Positions 39,003 through 49,656 of a stretch of 64,000 bases of DNA are shown here, piece by piece. Below the pieces are notes generated by a model. That model worked only from the letters and a program-made list of their open reading frames with translations. It was not told where the DNA came from and did no database searches. This stretch comes from Clostridia bacterium UC5.1-2E3 (lineage in GTDB: Bacteria; Bacillota; Clostridia; Lachnospirales; Lachnospiraceae). The stretch covers positions 1 to 64,000 of the forward strand of contig BBZO01000014.1 in the NCBI GenBank assembly GCA_001304875.1, in the 5' to 3' direction. Both the position numbers and the translations under genes were made by a program. Position 1 is the stretch's first letter; each line of letters opens with the position of its first letter.

Positions 39003-39767
39003 TTAGACGATGGTCCATCCGCCGTCCACTAAGAGAAGCTGGCCGGTGACATAGCTGGAGGCGTCGGACGCCAGGAACAGCATGGCTCCGTTTAACTCTC
39101 CGGGTTTTCCGCGGCGTCCCATGGGACAGTTGTCCGTGATGCCCTTCTCGTACTTGGCGTCCGCCACCTTCTCGGACATCTCGCTGGCGAAGTAGCCGGG
39201 GCCTAAGGTGTTCACGGTGATGCCGTTCTTGGCCCACTCGGCGGCCAGCGCCTTGGTCATCATGTAGACCGCACCCTTGGCGGTGGAATAGCCGGAGCGG
39301 GGCACGCCGTTCATGGTCACCTGGCAGTGGAAGGAGCCGATGTTGATGATCCGTCCGTAGTTCTGCTTAAGCATCACCTTGCCGACCTCGCGGGCGAAAT
39401 AGAACACGCCGTTTACGTTGGTGTTCATGACGCGCTCCCAGGTGGCGTCGTCGGTCTCCACGGCGGGGGTGGCGAAGCCGGCGGCCGCGTTGTTGATGAG
39501 GATATCGATGCGGCCGAACTCGGCGACGCAGGCCTCCACGGCGTTGCGGATCTGGTTGGAGTCGGTGACGTCGCAGGGGACCACCAGACATCTGACGTCC
39601 AGCGCCTCGGCCTCCTTCTTTACCTCCTCAAGCTTCTCCACGCGGCGGGCAACGATGGTGACATTTGCCCCCTGCTCGGCCAGACATAAGGCGAACTGCC
39701 GTCCCAGTCCGGAGGAAGCTCCCGTAATCAGCGCGCTTTTTCCTTTTACATCAAAATAGTTTTTCAT
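39003..39767 (-). CDS. SDR family oxidoreductase, gluconate 5-dehydrogenase-like
   Basis: This is a 254-residue classical short-chain dehydrogenase. The cofactor loop is TGASSGLG. DVTD, NNAAAGFATP, a Ser in IGSFHC and catalytic YSTAKGA follow, then GPGYFASEM. The closest pattern I recognise is gluconate 5-dehydrogenase and related sugar-acid dehydrogenases, but the substrate is unproven. The ATG at 39767 has GGAGGGTGATTTCA upstream. It is between an MFS and an SLC13-type transporter gene on the same strand, which fits uptake and oxidation of an organic acid or sugar acid. Confidence 0.92.
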   Translation of the reverse strand: MKNYFDVKGKSALITGASSGLGRQFALCLAEQGANVTIVARRVEKLEEVKKEAEALDVRCLVVPCDVTDSNQIRNAVEACVAEFGRIDILINNAAAGFATPAVETDDATWERVMNTNVNGVFYFAREVGKVMLKQNYGRIINIGSFHCQVTMNGVPRSGYSTAKGAVYMMTKALAAEWAKNGITVNTLGPGYFASEMSEKVADAKYEKGITDNCPMGRRGKPGELNGAMLFLASDASSYVTGQLLLVDGGWTIV

Positions 39768-39788
39768 TGAAATCACCCTCCTGAAAGT

Positions 39789-41084
39789 TTATTTGACGGG
39801 AATGTATCCCATATCTGCGATCTGTTTCTTGCTTGCGAGGCCGGAGGCCAGGTAGAGGACGGCAACCACGCCCATGAGCACGGCGAAAATGATCCAGGCC
39901 AGCACGTAGGTGCCTGTCACGTCGAAGACGATGGCCGCGATGGTGGGGCCGACGATCTGTCCCACGTTGCCCGCAATGTTCATCCAGCCGCTCATAACGC
40001 CGTACTCCTTGTCACCGAAGTTGTAGGAGGTGACGAGGAAGGGAATGACGGAAGGAACGGCACCGCCGATCATGTAAAGCGGGATCAGCACCGTCGCGAA
40101 CATCATGTTCTGGGAGGAGAGCGCCATGCACGCGAACACGCCCGTGTAGAATAGCGGAGCGATCACGGAGGTTCTTCTCACGTGGAGCACATCGGAGAAC
40201 ACGCCCAGAAGGAATTTTCCGAGAATCAGTGTGCCCAGCGCGGCGGAGTAGATGGTGGTGGCCTGGTCGCTGGAGCCGGTCACACCCGTGTAGTAGTCCA
40301 CGAACTGGGCCGAGAATGCGGCTGCGCCGATCATGGTGGTCATGCCGGCCAGCCACTGAAGCCACCAGCGGGAGGTCTTTAAGGCCTGCTGTCCGGTGAT
40401 GCCGGATTTCTGCGCGGACACCATATGGGCCTTCTCCATCTCCTCGGGGGTGGGATCGCCTACGCGGGTCTCAAAGCCCTTGTCTGTGGGCATGCTGACC
40501 ACCAGGAAAATGGAAATGGGGATCATGATTGCCAGGCAGGCGGCCATGGCCAGGTATCCCGATCGCCAGCCGTAGTCGGAGATCACGGAGTTGATGAGCT
40601 TGATCCACACCAGTGCGCCCGCGCCGCTTCCCAGCATTCCGATGGACATGGCCGTGCCTTTGATTTTGGGGCCGAACCAGTTGCTCACCATGATGGTCAC
40701 GGGGAGGTTGGTGGCTCCCGCCCAGCCGATGCCCTGGATGGCGCCGAGAATCCACAGCTGCCACATGGCGGTGGAAAACGACATGAGCACATAGCAGACG
40801 GCCGCAAGGGAAACGCAGCCTGTGAGCACCCATTTCATGGGATATTTTTTGTAGATCTTGCCGATAAAGGCGGAACCGATCATCATGGTCGCTGTCATCG
40901 CCGTATTCACCTGCGTGAACGCCGTGCGGGATACCCCAAACTCCTCACACACCGGACTGTAGAACAGCGAGGTGCAGTTAACCTTGATGACGTAGCAGAT
41001 GAACATGGACATGAATCCGCAGAACAGCATGACCCATCCATAGTAAAATCTGCCGTCAATTTTGAAAATGTTGTGTTGTTTCAC
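39789..41084 (-). CDS. MFS transporter, oxalate/formate-antiporter-like
   Basis: This is a 431-residue major facilitator with 12 hydrophobic helices, an N-terminal FYYGWVMLFCGFMSMF, IGSAFIGKIYKKYPMKWVL after helix 2, and a central cytosolic loop with TPEEMEKAHMVSAQKSG. The overall pattern resembles monocarboxylate and OFA-type transporters. I chose GTG at 41084 because the promoter, leader and GGAGAAGG lie just upstream. The same frame continues open for another 888 bases, but that stretch runs antisense through the polymerase gene and its promoter and is not credible. It is first in the operon with the SDR, SLC13 and phosphorylase genes. Confidence 0.9.
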   Translation of the reverse strand: MKQHNIFKIDGRFYYGWVMLFCGFMSMFICYVIKVNCTSLFYSPVCEEFGVSRTAFTQVNTAMTATMMIGSAFIGKIYKKYPMKWVLTGCVSLAAVCYVLMSFSTAMWQLWILGAIQGIGWAGATNLPVTIMVSNWFGPKIKGTAMSIGMLGSGAGALVWIKLINSVISDYGWRSGYLAMAACLAIMIPISIFLVVSMPTDKGFETRVGDPTPEEMEKAHMVSAQKSGITGQQALKTSRWWLQWLAGMTTMIGAAAFSAQFVDYYTGVTGSSDQATTIYSAALGTLILGKFLLGVFSDVLHVRRTSVIAPLFYTGVFACMALSSQNMMFATVLIPLYMIGGAVPSVIPFLVTSYNFGDKEYGVMSGWMNIAGNVGQIVGPTIAAIVFDVTGTYVLAWIIFAVLMGVVAVLYLASGLASKKQIADMGYIPVK

Positions 41085-41139
41085 GATTTCATACCTTCTC
41101 CTTTCCTGTAATATGTGCAGAAGTAATAAACACTCTTTT

Positions 41140-41168
41140 ATTATAGAAGATTTTTTGTGATTTTTCAA
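41140..41168 (-). promoter_or_regulatory. Promoter of the MFS-SDR-SLC13-phosphorylase operon
   Basis: Minus-strand TTGAAA (41168-41163), 17 bases, TATAAT (41145-41140), about 56 bases before the GTG start. Confidence 0.65.
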
Positions 41169-41227
41169 TATATAATAAAAGAAATTATTACTATTATCCG
41201 CGGAGAAATTTCCAGAAATAAAACCTA

Positions 41228-41256
41228 TTGCACGAACGTACGTTCTGATGTATAAT
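41228..41256 (+). promoter_or_regulatory. SOS promoter with LexA box
   Basis: TTGCAC (41228-41233), 17 bases, TATAAT (41251-41256). The spacer contains CGAACGTACGTTCT (41233-41246), which matches the Gram-positive LexA (DinR) site CGAAC-N4-GTTC and would block the polymerase. The gene behind it is a Y-family polymerase, which supports the call. Confidence 0.85.
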
Positions 41257-41285
41257 GAAGAAAAACGAGAGGGGAGGCCGTCGTC

Positions 41286-42813
41286 ATGCCGGAGAGAAAA
41301 CGCACATATATTGCCATCGATCTGAAATCCTTCTACGCGTCCGTGGAGTGCCGGGAGCGGGGCCTCGATCCGCTGACCACGAATCTGGTGGTGGCGGACA
41401 GGGGGAGGACGGATAAGACCATCTGTCTGGCCGTGACCCCGTCCCTCAAGGCCCACGGGATTCCGGGCAGGCCCAGGCTCTTTGAGGTGGTGCAGAAGGT
41501 GAGGGAGGCCAACGCCAGGCGGCTTGCGGCTGTTCCGGGCGGAGAGTTTTCCGGTACTTCCTCCGATGCGCGGGAGCTTGCGGCGCATCCGGAGCTTGCC
41601 ATCGACTATATCGTTGCGCCGCCCCGGATGGCCTATTATATGGAATATAGCATGAAGGTGTACGACATATATCTGAAATATATCGCCCCGGAGGATATTC
41701 ACGTCTACTCCATCGACGAGGTGTTCATGGACGTGACAGAGTATCTGGGGACCTACGGGCTGACGGCCAGGCAGCTGGCCATGAAGATCATTCTGGACGT
41801 TCTGAATACCACAGGCATCACATCCACGGCGGGCATCGGGCCCAATATGTACCTTTGCAAGATCGCGCTGGATATCATGTCCAAGCACATCCAGCCGGAC
41901 CGGAACGGCGTGCGCATCGCGCACCTGGATGAGATGGCTTACCGCAGGCTGCTGTGGACGCATCAGCATCACAGATTTCTGGCGGGTGGGGCGCGGTTAC
42001 GCGAAGAAGCTGGCGGAGTACGGCATGTATACCATGGGCGACGTGGCCCGCTGTTCCCTGGGCGGGCCGGGGGATTTCTACAATGAAGATCTGCTCTATA
42101 AGCTGTTCGGCGTCAACGCGGAGCTCCTCATCGATCACGCCTGGGGCTGGGAGCCCTGTACCATCGCGGATATCAAGGCCTACGTGCCGGAGGACCGCAG
42201 CATGGGCTCGGGGCAGGTGCTCACCTGTCCCTACGATTATGAGAAGGCCGCGCTGGTGGTGCGGGAGATGGCGGACATGCTGGCACTGGATCTGGTGGAT
42301 AAGGGGATGGTGGCGGATCAGGTGGTTCTGACCGTGGGCTACGATATCGAGAATCTGACGGATCCGGAGCGGAGGAAGGCCTATAAGGGCGAGGTGACGG
42401 TGGACCGGTACGGCCGCCGCATCCCGAAGCACGCCCACGGCTCCATCCATCTGGAGCGGCAGACCTCGTCGGGGCGGATCATCACCGAGGCCGCCATGCG
42501 GCTCTACCGGCAGATCGTGGACGAGAAGCTGCTCATAAGAAGGCTCAATCTGGTGGCCGCCCATGTGGTTCCCATAAGCCGGATGAAGGAGCCGGAGCCT
42601 TTTGAGCAGATGGATCTGTTCACGGACTATGCGGCGCGGGACGCCGAGCGGGAGCGGGAGCAGACGGAGCTGCTGCGGGAGAATAAGATGCAGCAGGCCA
42701 TGCTGGATATCAAGAAAAAATTTGGAAAGAATGCGATTCTGAAGGGATTCAATCTGGAGGAGGGCGCCACGGCCAGGGACAGGAACGGCCAGATCGGCGG
42801 CCACCGTGCGTAG
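41286..42813 (+). CDS. Y-family DNA polymerase, UmuC/UvrX-like (frameshift near 41970)
   Basis: This is a translesion DNA polymerase of about 509 residues. The palm and fingers contain IAIDLKSFYASVECRERGLDP (first catalytic Asp), the second carboxylate pair YSIDEVFMDVTEYL, GITSTAGIGPNMYLCKIALDI, and little-finger motifs with RSMGSGQVL and VTVDRYGRRIPKHAHGS. The pieces are 41286-42086 and 41929-42813; one missing base near 41970 joins WTHQ to ITDFWRVGRGYAKKL. It is of the UvrX/ImuB-like group often found with YolD proteins. A LexA box in its promoter indicates SOS induction. Confidence 0.92.
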
Positions 42814-42840
42814 ATACAGGTGCAGGAGGAGGATACCGGG

Positions 42841-43347
42841 ATGACAGAGCGGAAAACGCCGGAAACGGAAAAAAGAGGAAGCTTGTCCCAGCGCGGCGGC
42901 TTTATGCTGGACAGCGATGACAGGAAGCGCTATAATGACATGCTGGAATTGCCGCATCACGTGTCCCGGACGCATCCGCACATGTCCCGCCATGACCGCG
43001 CGGCCCAGTTTGCGCCGTTTGCGGCGCTGAGCGGCCACAAGGAAGCGGTGGCGGAGACGGAGCGGGTGACGGAGGCCTTTGCGGTGCTGGACGAGAGCCG
43101 GAAGGAAGAACTGGACGGCCGGTTTGCGCTCATTCTCGCGGGCATGGAGAAGCCCTTAAGCGAGCGGCCGCAGGTGGAGATCACGTATTTTAAAGCGGAC
43201 GAAAAAAAGGCCGGAGGGGAGTATCTGACGGCCGTGGGGAGAGTCAGAAAGGTGGACGGGATGGGAAGAGGTCTCGTCATGGAGAGCGGGGAGTTCATAA
43301 GGGCGGAGGACGTGGCTGATATCGTCCTGCCCGGAGGGAGGATATGA
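42841..43347 (+). CDS. YolD-like family protein
   Basis: This 168-residue protein carries the YolD-type motif (YNDMLELPHHVSRTHPHMSR, DRAAQFAPFAALSGH). YolD proteins are small partners of error-prone Y-family polymerases in Firmicutes and are often encoded next to them, as here. The C-terminal part is a small beta-domain (GEYLTAVGRVRKVDG, GEFIRAEDVADIVLP). The ATG at 42841 has AGGAGGATACCGGG upstream; a GTG at 42820 would overlap that site. It shares the LexA-controlled operon. Its stop is one base from the MATE start. Confidence 0.87.
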   Translation: MTERKTPETEKRGSLSQRGGFMLDSDDRKRYNDMLELPHHVSRTHPHMSRHDRAAQFAPFAALSGHKEAVAETERVTEAFAVLDESRKEELDGRFALILAGMEKPLSERPQVEITYFKADEKKAGGEYLTAVGRVRKVDGMGRGLVMESGEFIRAEDVADIVLPGGRI

Positions 43348-43348
43348 A

Positions 43349-44722
43349 ATGAGTCGTTCTAAGACATCTGGATCGAATCAGATCGACATGTTAAACGGTC
43401 CCCTTTTGGGGAAACTGTGGGTGTTTGCGCTGCCGCTGGCGCTCAGCAGCATTCTGCAGCAGCTTTTCAACTCGGTGGATGTGGCCGTGGTGGGACACTT
43501 TGCCAGCAGCCAGGCCCAGGCAGCCGTGGGCTGCAACGGCCCGGTCATCAACCTGTTAATCAATCTGTTCGTGGGAATTTCCGTGGGAACCAACGTGGTG
43601 ATCGCCACATTTATTGGAAAACAGCGGTTTGACAAGGTGAGGACAGCCGTTCACACCTCCATCATGCTGGCGGTGATCTGCGGGTTTGCCCTTCTGGTGC
43701 TCGGCATGGTCATCGCCAGACCCATTCTGACGTTTATGGACACGCCGGCGGACGTGATGGAGTATGCGGTTTTGTATCTGCGCATCTACTTCCTGGGAAC
43801 GCCGTTCATCATGCTTTACAATTTCGGAGCGGCGGTGCTGCGCAGCGTGGGGGACACGAGACGGCCTCTGATCTGCCTGATTCTCGCGGGTGTGATCAAC
43901 ACGGTCTTAAACCTGGTTCTGGTCATTGTGTTCCATCTGGGCGTGGCAGGAGTGGCCATCGGTACGGTGATGTCCAACGTGGTCAGCTCCGGCATGGTCA
44001 TGTATTTTCTGATGCATGAGGAGGGGCCGCTGCGCTTCTCTGTCAAGGAGTGCAGGATCGCAAAGCTGCATCTTTTGCGGATCATGCGCGTGGGACTGCC
44101 GGCGGGACTCCAGAGTATGGTGTTCTCCCTGTCCAACGTGTTCATCCAGACGGCGCTCAACGGGTTCGGTTCCGATGCCGTGGCGGGCTCCGCGGTGGCG
44201 TTAAACTATGAATATTTTACATATTTTGTGATCGCGGCGTTTAACCAGACCACGGTCACATTTACCAGCCAGAATTTCGGCGCCAGGCGGTATGACCGCT
44301 GCAGGCAGATATTCAGGCTCAGCATGATCTCCGCGTTTCTGTGTTCGGGGCTTCTGGGACTTCTGTTTGCGTCGGATAAGCTGTTTTTTGCTTCCCTGTT
44401 TACCTCGGAGGCGGCGGTGGCGGAGTACGCCGTGGAAAGGATGACGGTGGTGCTGGTGTTCTGCTGCATCGAGTCCTCCTACGAGATCAGCGGCGCGGCG
44501 CTGCGCGGTATGGGATTTTCCATGATCCCTGCGATTCTTACGGTATTTGGAACCTGTGTGTTCAGAATCGTCTGGATTTATACGGTGTGCCGGATGGCGC
44601 CCGGCTTCGATACGCTGATGCGGGCGTATCCGATCTCCTGGGTGCTGACAGGCGCGGCGGTGCTTATTGTATATTTTGTCATACGGCGAAAGGTCTTTAA
44701 GACGGCGGTCCGTGCGGCGTGA
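43349..44722 (+). CDS. MATE family efflux transporter
   Basis: This is an intact 457-residue polytopic protein of the MATE (DinF/NorM) type, which exports drugs or metabolites against sodium or proton gradients. It has twelve hydrophobic helices in two similar halves. FALPLALSSILQQLFNSVDVAVVG, VGISVGTNVVIATFIGK, and the second-half FNQTTVTFTSQNFGARR are family-typical. The ribosome-binding site GGAGGGAGGATATGAA lies within the end of yolD, so it may be partly cotranscribed with the SOS operon, recalling the lexA-dinF link in other bacteria. The substrate is unknown. Confidence 0.94.
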   Translation: MSRSKTSGSNQIDMLNGPLLGKLWVFALPLALSSILQQLFNSVDVAVVGHFASSQAQAAVGCNGPVINLLINLFVGISVGTNVVIATFIGKQRFDKVRTAVHTSIMLAVICGFALLVLGMVIARPILTFMDTPADVMEYAVLYLRIYFLGTPFIMLYNFGAAVLRSVGDTRRPLICLILAGVINTVLNLVLVIVFHLGVAGVAIGTVMSNVVSSGMVMYFLMHEEGPLRFSVKECRIAKLHLLRIMRVGLPAGLQSMVFSLSNVFIQTALNGFGSDAVAGSAVALNYEYFTYFVIAAFNQTTVTFTSQNFGARRYDRCRQIFRLSMISAFLCSGLLGLLFASDKLFFASLFTSEAAVAEYAVERMTVVLVFCCIESSYEISGAALRGMGFSMIPAILTVFGTCVFRIVWIYTVCRMAPGFDTLMRAYPISWVLTGAAVLIVYFVIRRKVFKTAVRAA

Positions 44723-44853
44723 TTCATCGATGGTTCCAATCGACAAAAGCTAACAAAATTTTTACAGCCCTTTGCAGATGATCAGGTATATAATACTACG
44801 TTGGAATAGAGGTATCGTGACTTATATGCAAGAGGAAAGCAGGAGGCAGACGG

Positions 44854-47800
44854 TTGGAACAGATGGAAAACAGGTGTGCAGGCGGGGAGCATGGGAAAGA
44901 GATTTTAGCGGGCATCGACGTGGGATCGACGACGACAAAGATTGTGGCCTGGGACGATGCGGAGAAAAAGATCATTTTTTCCAGCTATGAGCGCCATCAC
45001 GCGGATCAGCTTCAGAGCATTATCGACCGGCTGAACGAGTTTTATGACCGGTTTCCGGGATGCCGCGTGCGGCTCTGTCTCACCGGCTCCGGAGCCAGTA
45101 CGGCGGCGGAGCTTCTCGGCATTCCTTTTGTCCAGGAGGTGACGGCCAATGCCATCGCCCTGCAGAGCCGTTATGCCCGTGTGGGCACGGCCATTGAGCT
45201 GGGCGGACAGGATGCGAAGATGATCTTTTTCCGCGAGGCGGATGAAAACAGCGTTCAGAGCGTGGCGGACATGCGGATGAACGGGAGCTGCGCCGGGGGA
45301 ACCGGGGCTTTCATCGATGAGATCGCCGCGGTTTTAAAGGTGCCGGTGGAGGAGTTCAATGCGCTGGCGGAGCGCGGCGGGCATGTCTATGACATTTCCG
45401 GAAGGTGCGGCGTCTACGCGAAGACGGATATTCAGCCGCTCTTAAACCAGGGGGCGGCGAAGGAGGATCTGGCATTGTCGGCGTTCCACGCCATCGCCAA
45501 GCAGACCATCGGAGGCCTGGCCCAGGGACTGGAGATCCTGCGGCCGGTGGCCTTTGAGGGCGGCCCGCTGACCTTCAACCCGGTGCTGGTCCGGGTGTTT
45601 GCGGAGCGCCTGGGGCTTGGGGAGGCGGATATGATCGTGCCGGAAAACGCGGAGCTCATGGTGGCGCTGGGGGCGGCTCTGGCGCTTAAGACCATGTTCC
45701 CGGACAGCGAACCGGCAGACCGCGCGGAGATTGCCGGGAAGCTGGCGGAGGCGAAGCGGAGAAGGGACGAGACGGAGTCCGGGGACGGCAGGCCGTTTTT
45801 CTGCTCGGAGGAGGAGAAGGAGACGTTTCTGCGGGCCCACGAGAAGAAATGCATCCGGTGGAACCGGCCGGAGCCGGGGCAGACGGTGAGAGGATATCTG
45901 GGCATCGACGCGGGAAGCACGACCACAAAATTTGTGTTGATTGGCGAGGACGAGGAGATTCTGGACTCTTTCTATGCGGCCAACGAGGGCGATCCGCTGC
46001 AGGTGGCGAAGCGGGCGCTCGTCGGGATGCGGGAGCGATACCGCGCAGCCGGGGCCAGCCTTGAGATCCTGGCGGCCGGCACTACGGGGTACGGGGGAGA
46101 TGCTGTTTGCGAAGGCCTTCGGGATTCCGTATCACACCGTGGAGACGGTGGCCCACGCCAGGGCGGCCGACAAGTACGTGAAGGACGCGTCGTTTATTCT
46201 GGATATCGGCGGCCAGGACATGAAGGCTATCTGGCTGGAGCACGGCGTCATCACGAACATTCTGCTCAACGAGGCCTGCTCGTCGGGGTGCGGGTCGTTT
46301 CTGGAAAATTTCGCCGCCTCCTTACATATTCCGACGGAAAAAATCGGTGAGACTGCGTTTGCGTCGAAAAAACCGGCGGTGCTGGGAAGCCGCTGCACGG
46401 TGTTCATGAACAGCAGCATTATCACGGAGCAGAGAAACGGGCGGACCGCGGAGGACATCATGGCGGGCCTGTGCCGTTCCATTGTTGAGAACGTATTCAC
46501 GAAGGTGATCCGCGTGTCGAACCTGGATTCTCTGGGAGAGAAGATCGTGGTCCAGGGCGGCACCTTTGAGAATGACGCGGTGCTTCGCGCCATGGAGGAG
46601 TATGTGGGACGGCCTGTGGTGCGCGCGCCTTATCCCGGCGTTATGGGAGCCATCGGCGCGGCGCTGATCGCGAAAGAGAAGCATGCGAAGAGCCGGGAGG
46701 AGGAGAAGTCCTGGACGCTGGAAGATCTGGACCGGTTTTCCTATGAGCAGCGGGCGGACTCGCCGTGTCCGTTCTGCACCAATCACTGCCGCCGGACCAT
46801 TGTGAAATTTTCCAACGGAAATTCCTGGGTGACCAACAACCGCTGCGAGAAGGGCGAGGTTGTGGGGGATCCGCGGGATGCGGCGGTAAACCGGGCGCTT
46901 AAGGAGAAGCAGTCGCAGACAGCTTCGGTGCCGGATCTGTTCGATCTCAGGGCGAAGCTTCTGTTCAGACAGTATGATTTCCCGGCGCCGAAGACGGACA
47001 GGGGGCTGACCATCGGCCTTCCGCGGGTGCTGGCTTTCTGGGATACGATGCCGTTCTGGAATACGTTCTGGCGGGCGCTGGGGTACAGGGTGCGCATTTC
47101 CGACCGCAGCAGCGGGAACTGTACGAGAACGGGCTTTCGGCGGTGACCTCAGACACGGTGTGTTTCCCTGCCAAGCTGGTGCACGGGCACATCCGGAATC
47201 TGGCGAAGCACGGGGTGGACCGGATTTTTATGCCATCCGTCACCACGGTTCCCACGGAGAACGGCGAGGAGACCAGCGAATCCATGTGTGCGGTGGTGAA
47301 GGGCTATCCCATTGTCATCCGGAACTCCGATGATCCGGAAAAGCGGTGGGGGATTCCCTTCGATGCGCCGCTGTTTCACTGGTACACGAAGGAGGACAGA
47401 AACCGTCAGCTCTCCCATTATATGGAGGAGACCTTCGGCGTTTGGAGGAGGAGACGCTGGCGGCCATCGGGGCGGGCGATGCGGCCCAGGAGACCTTTGA
47501 GAGAGTATTGAAGCGGGGCGGCGAGGCGGTGCTGGATATGGTAAGGCGTGAGGGGAAATTTGCGGTTGTGCTGGCCTCGCGCCCGTACCAGAACGATGTG
47601 CTGGTGAGCCACGACCTTCCGAAGCTGTTTACGAGGGCGGGGATTCCTGTGCTGACGGCGGATTCCCTGCCGGAGGTGAACGAGACGGATTTAAAGAAAA
47701 GCCGCCTGGATATCGTGAACAATTTCCACGCCCGGATGCTCTCGTCGGCCATTCTGGCGGCCAGGGACGACCATCTGGAGTACGTGCAGATGGTGAGCTT

Positions 47801-49248
47801 CGGCTGCGGCCACGACGCCTATCTGTCGGATGAGATTGTGCGTCTGATGAAGGAGATTTCCGGGAAAACGCCGTTGATTTTAAAGCTGGACGAGAGCGAT
47901 GTGCAGGGGCCTCTGGGCATCCGCGTGCGGTCGTTTCTGGAGACGGTGTCCATGCGGCGGGAGAAGGGCGGACACCGCGAGATCTGCGAGCTGGGCGAGC
48001 CCTATCCGGTGAAGTATACGAAGGAGAGCAGAAAGGAGCGGGTGGTGCTGGTTCCCAACACTTCCCACGCGTTCTGCCGCGTCATGTCGGCGGCCCTGTG
48101 CACCCAGCGTCCGCGCGGTTCCGCTGGAGGTGGGCGGCGAGGAGGCCATCCGTCTGGGAAAGCAGTATGTGCACAACGATATCTGTTTCCCGGCGCAGGT
48201 GGTGATCGGCGAGGCGCTGGCGGCCCTAAGAAGCGGAAAGTATGACGAGAACGAGACGGCCATCGGCATGGGAAAATACGTGGGCGACTGCCGTCTGACC
48301 CACTACGGCGCGCTGCTTCGCAAGGCGCTGGACGACGCGGGGTATTCCCATGTGCCGATTCTGACCAACGATGACGCGGACAGCCATGGCCTGCATCCCG
48401 GATTTAAGATGAACATGCTGTCGGCGGCCAGGATCGCTTTTGCTCTGCCTATGATCGATGCGCTGGAGGAGCTTCTCAGGAAGATCCGGCCTTATGAGCT
48501 GGCGGAGGGAAGCGCCAACGCGGCGTTCGAGAGGGCCATGGATCTGGTGGTTGACGGGCTTAAAACCGGAGGCATTTCCGGGGCGGGGAAAGGATTTAAG
48601 AGGGCTGTCGAGGTGATGAAGACAGTGCCCTACGACCGCTCGCAGCTTAAGCCGCGGGTGCTGATCGTGGGGGAATATCTGCTGAATTTCCATCCGGGAG
48701 CCAACCACTACATAGAGGATTATCTGGAGAAAAACGGGTTTGAGGTCATCGAGGCGCGGATGACGGATGTGCTGAGAAAGACGTATTTTTATCAGGATGC
48801 GCAGATCCGGGAATATCATCTGAAACAGAATTTTGGGAAAAAGCTCTGGTACCGGACGGCCAACTGGCTGTTTGACCGGGCCCACGACGTGACGGACCGG
48901 ATCGCCAGGGCGCATCCGCTCTACGAGCGGGCCTGCCGCATGGAGGAACTGGTGAAGGGCAGTGATCCGATCATCCATCACACCTTTGACGCGGGCGAGG
49001 GCGTGCTGATTCCGGGGGAGATCGTGCATCACGCAAAGCACGGATGTCAGTTTTTCCTGATTCTTCAGCCCTTCGGCTGTCTGCCGAACCACGTGGTGGG
49101 GCGCGGGATCACCAGGAAGCTAAAGGAGTGGTACCCGGATGTGCAGATTCTTCCGCTGGATTACGACCCGGATATGAGCTTTGCGAATATTGAAAACCGT
49201 CTGCAGATGCTGGTGATGAATGCGAAAAAGGCGCAGGGAATGGCATAA
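44854..49248 (+). CDS. Fused acyl-CoA dehydratase activase/HgdB-like protein (four frameshifts)
   Basis: This is a single polypeptide of about 1,465 residues. Two ASKHA ATPase modules come first, each with a DVGSTTTK/DAGSTTTK phosphate loop and the iron-sulfur Cys sites of 2-hydroxyglutaryl-CoA dehydratase activators (NGSCAGGTGAFID with SGRCGVYAKTD; SSGCGSFLENF with GSRCTVFMNSS). A Cys-rich link CPFCTNHC follows, then a DUF2229 region, and a C-terminal HgdB-like part with DICFPAQVVIG. Breaks are near 46092, 47110, 47440 and 48115. I chose TTG at 44854, seven bases after AGGAGG. Such fused proteins are common in anaerobes, but the dehydratase substrate is unknown and no HgdA is adjacent. Confidence 0.88.
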
Positions 49249-49266
49249 GCGAACCGCTTTCTTTCC

Positions 49267-49307
49267 CGCAGACAGCGAGGCAGAGTTCAGACTGCCCGCT
49301 GTCTGCG
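49267..49307. terminator. Hairpin after the dehydratase-activase gene
   Basis: CGCAGACAGCG and CGCTGTCTGCG are perfect complements at the two ends. An inner GGCAG/CTGCC pair extends the stem. The T-tract is weak, but it lies just after the stop and between convergent genes. Confidence 0.7.
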
Positions 49308-49329
49308 AATAGAAAATTCTATTTATGAT

Positions 49330-49650
49330 TTATTTTCGTGTCACTGCCTTTTCTGTGGTTTTTTGCGGCTTTTTTGCGACGTTTTCCCCTTGTTTTGCCT
49401 TCACCTCCGTTTCTTTCGTGTTGGCAGAATGGTTTTCCTTGTCTGCAGGCTTGTCCGGCCGATACTCAAAAACATCCTCCACCCGGCATTCCAGAATATC
49501 GCAGAGCATTTCGATGGTGTGGGTGGAAACATAGTTATTTTTCTTCAGACGCCCCAACTGGCCGGCGCTGACGCCGTAGTAGGAGATCATCCGGTATTGG
49601 GTGACCTGTTTCTTTTTCATGGTTTCCCACAGCTTGTCATATGTAATCAT
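49330..49650 (-). CDS. XRE-type helix-turn-helix regulator, copy 1
   Basis: This 106-residue protein has an N-terminal Cro/C1-type HTH (TYDKLWETMKKKQVTQYRMI, then YGVSAGQLGRLKKNNYVSTHT and EMLCDILECRVEDVFEY), the HTH_26 (YozG-like) pattern. The C-terminal 40 residues are Lys/Glu/Thr-rich and probably disordered. It is about 80% identical by eye over the HTH to the gene at 49733-50023, so the pair is a tandem duplication. Its ribosome-binding site, CAGGAGGTAAAAATTT, is complementary to a segment just upstream in the mRNA. Confidence 0.88.
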   Translation of the reverse strand: MITYDKLWETMKKKQVTQYRMISYYGVSAGQLGRLKKNNYVSTHTIEMLCDILECRVEDVFEYRPDKPADKENHSANTKETEVKAKQGENVAKKPQKTTEKAVTRK

Positions 49651-49656
49651 AAATTT

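Noticed and set aside
41085-41972. N-terminal extension of the MFS transporter frame
   Set aside because: It is antisense to the polymerase gene and crosses two promoters; the transporter fold starts at the GTG at 41084.
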